DNA of 5,532 bases from the NCBI GenBank assembly GCA_040235415.1, contig JBECKR010000205.1:1-5532 (forward strand), given 5' to 3'. The first letter of the stretch is position 1. Every line of letters starts with the position of its first letter. The notes under the pieces were generated by a model that saw only the letters and a list, made by a program, of their open reading frames with translations, did no database searches and was not told where the DNA came from. This document shows positions 4,090 to 5,532 of the stretch, one piece after another. The translations under genes were made by a program, and so were the position numbers. Source of the stretch: JBECKR01 sp040235415. Lineage in GTDB: Bacteria > Acidobacteriota > Polarisedimenticolia > Polarisedimenticolales > Polarisedimenticolaceae.

Positions 4090-4779
4090 ATGGCCCGACA
4101 CATCGGTATCGTCGCCGTCAGCGCCGAGGGCGCCGCGCTGTGCTACCGCACGATCTGCGCGGAGGGCGAGGCGCTCCTCGGACCGCACTCGCACCCCGAG
4201 ATCACGATGCACACCTATCCCCTGGCCGAGCACCTGCTCCTCATGGAGGCGGGAGGCTGGGAGGCGGTGGGCGGCCTGCTGCTGGACTCGGCCGAGAAGC
4301 TGCACCGCGCGGGAGCCGAACTCCTGATCTGCCCGGACAATACCGCGCACCAGGCGCTCGACGCCGTCCGCGACCGCTCGCCCCTCCCCTGGCTCCACAT
4401 CGCCGAGGAGGTGGCGGCCGCCGCGTCCGAGCGCGGCTATCGGCGCCTGCTCGTCCTCGGGACGCGCTTCCTGATGGAGAGCGAGGTGTACCCGGCGAAG
4501 CTCTGCGAGGTCGGGATCGAGCGGGAGATCCCCCACGCCGCCGCCCGCGAGCGGATCAACGCCGTGATCTTCGACGAGCTCGTGCGCGGCCGGTTCGAGG
4601 ACGAGGCGCGATCGTACTTTTCGGAGGTCATCCGGGAGGGCCGCGACCGCGGCTGCGACGCCGTCGTGCTCGGGTGCACCGAGATCCCGCTCCTCGTCGG
4701 GGAGTCGGACTCCGTGCTGCCGACGCTCGACTCGACCCGGATCCTCGCGCGCGCCGCGTTGCGGGAGGCGGTGGCGTAG
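4090..4779 (+). CDS. Aspartate/glutamate racemase family protein
   Basis: The product has 229 residues, the usual family length, with two similar halves. The N-terminus HIGIVAVSAEGAALCYRTIC is typical of one subgroup. The first active-site loop reads LLICPDNTAHQAL (78-90), where the canonical catalytic Cys before Asn-Thr is Asp83 and a Cys lies two residues earlier (Cys81). The second loop VVLGCTEIPLL (192-202) keeps catalytic Cys196 with Thr197 and Glu198. Two-Cys members racemise amino acids by removing the alpha proton without cofactor; members lacking one Cys may have one-sided or different activity (hydantoin racemases and maleate isomerases are relatives). The substrate is unknown. The protein is soluble and cytoplasmic, and the strong ribosome binding site suggests good expression. 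It has host-like high GC and stands outside the array. Confidence 0.88.
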   Translation: MARHIGIVAVSAEGAALCYRTICAEGEALLGPHSHPEITMHTYPLAEHLLLMEAGGWEAVGGLLLDSAEKLHRAGAELLICPDNTAHQALDAVRDRSPLPWLHIAEEVAAAASERGYRRLLVLGTRFLMESEVYPAKLCEVGIEREIPHAAARERINAVIFDELVRGRFEDEARSYFSEVIREGRDRGCDAVVLGCTEIPLLVGESDSVLPTLDSTRILARAALREAVA

Positions 4780-4824
4780 CCGGCGGCCTCGGACGTCGGG
4801 GTCGAGGAACCGACCCGCGCGAGG

Positions 4825-4830
4825 TACGAT
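4825..4830 (+). promoter_or_regulatory. Weak -10 candidate before the DUF1579-like gene
   Basis: TACGAT matches four of six -10 bases, 46 bases before ATG 4876. The hexamer 17 bases upstream (TCGAGG) matches three of six -35 bases. The 96-base gap from the racemase gene allows a separate promoter, but read-through is equally possible. Confidence 0.2.
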
Positions 4831-4875
4831 CGTTCGAAACCCGTTGGGGCGGCGGGACGCCGTAGGAGACCGCCC

Positions 4876-5496
4876 ATGAATAACCCTTCGCGCCGACTCG
4901 CGGCTTCGGCCGCGCTCTGGGGGCTGCTCGCCGCCGCCCCGGCGCTCGCTCCCGCTCCCGCCGCCGCGCCCGGGGTCCGCGTCGAGGCGCCGCCCGAGCG
5001 GGCGTACTCCGGGTTCTCGCCGGACCCGGCGCGGCGCTTCGACTTCTGGATCGGCACGTGGGACGTGAACCTCCGGATGCTGCAGGACGACCTGACGTTC
5101 AAGGACGCGGTCGCGGCGCACGCCTCGATCTACCCGATCCTGGGCGGGAAGGCGATCCTCGAGCTGTGGGACTCGACGCCGATCCAAGGGATGAGCCTGC
5201 GGTACTACGACCCCGTGGCGAAGCGCTGGGACCTGTGGCTTGACTGGCCGCGGCCGAACGCGTCGAGGCTCACGCGGCTCACGGGCGGCTTCCGCCACGG
5301 CCGCGCCGAGTTCCGGGGCGCGCGGAAAACGCCCGACGGGAAGGAGAGCGTGACGCTGTTCACGTTCAGCGACGTCACGCCGTTCTCGCTGCGCTGGGAC
5401 GACCTCCACAGCACGGACGGCGGGAAGACCTGGACGCGGAACTGGATCATGGAGTTCACCCGGACCGCGATCGAGCCGCCGTGGCCTCTCACGTGA
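4876..5496 (+). CDS. Exported DUF1579-like protein
   Basis: The product has 206 residues. AGGAG at 4864-4868 lies seven bases before ATG 4876. Residues 1-31 form a signal peptide (basic start, long Ala/Leu core, likely cleavage in the APAAA stretch), followed by a Pro/Ala-rich linker. The mature domain opens with RRFDFWIGTWDVNLRML (54-70), the motif that marks DUF1579 and related lipocalin-like or heme-binding-like beta-barrels. It continues with PILGGKAILELWDSTPIQG, then MSLRYYDPVAKRWDLWLDW (about 111-129) and the repeated Trp/Phe-rich strands usual for the family. It acts outside the cytoplasm. The biochemical role of the family is not settled, and nothing here identifies a ligand. GC content matches the racemase gene upstream. 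TGA at 5494-5496 is followed by 36 bases with no visible feature. Confidence 0.78.
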   Translation: MNNPSRRLAASAALWGLLAAAPALAPAPAAAPGVRVEAPPERAYSGFSPDPARRFDFWIGTWDVNLRMLQDDLTFKDAVAAHASIYPILGGKAILELWDSTPIQGMSLRYYDPVAKRWDLWLDWPRPNASRLTRLTGGFRHGRAEFRGARKTPDGKESVTLFTFSDVTPFSLRWDDLHSTDGGKTWTRNWIMEFTRTAIEPPWPLT

Positions 5497-5532
5497 GGGT
5501 CGGTGCCGACGTACCACGACGGCGGGCGCTGC

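Noticed and set aside
4093..4099. GCCCGAC, exact complement of the last core GTCGGGC, as R'' of a fifth cassette
   Set aside because: It lies in codons 2-4 of the racemase gene, and no L boxes or R' follow at attC spacing. Chance match is more likely.
3937..5517. 526-residue minus-strand open frame
   Set aside because: It lies opposite two well-supported genes; it is Arg/Pro-rich low-complexity sequence, a typical high-GC shadow.

Overview
This is a GC-rich bacterial segment with two kinds of DNA. The flanks (about 1-720 and 4090-5496) look like ordinary high-GC chromosome: for example, 44 of 60 bases are G or C at 4141-4200. The middle (about 970-3150) is more mixed, with 32 of 60 at 1081-1140, and is built as a string of gene cassettes. 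The organism uses selenocysteine, because its selD gene needs a UGA codon read through. No gene here fixes the phylum; an environmental, possibly uncultured, bacterium is the most that can be said.

Layout. Left edge, minus strand: the N-terminal 167 codons of selD (selenophosphate synthetase). Codon 18 is an in-frame TGA at the catalytic Cys/Sec position, and a hairpin just downstream fits a bacterial SECIS element. On the plus strand, 647-721 is a complete tRNA-Asn(GTT). From 969 to about 3156 lies an array of four integron-type gene cassettes without an integrase in the window (CALIN-like). Each cassette has one forward gene followed by an attC site: (1) a small exported protein, (2) a DoxX-family membrane protein, (3) an exported protein with four cysteines, (4) a barstar-family RNase inhibitor. 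The four attC sites share one architecture. In three of the four cassettes the 5' core sequence is the exact reverse complement of that cassette's own 3' R'' core, as expected if each was once a circle. Two of these sites carry an unusual GTC core instead of GTT.

After the last attC come a frameshifted RibD/DHFR-like reductase gene (3220-3917), a 170-base spacer rich in inverted repeats, an Asp/Glu racemase-family gene with a strong ribosome binding site (4090-4779), and a gene for an exported DUF1579-like protein (4876-5496).

Functionally, selD and the tRNA are housekeeping or selenium-pathway genes. The cassettes are a mobile, modular accessory set with no shared pathway. They carry little room for promoters of their own and probably depend on transcription entering from upstream. 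The last two genes show no clear pathway link to each other.
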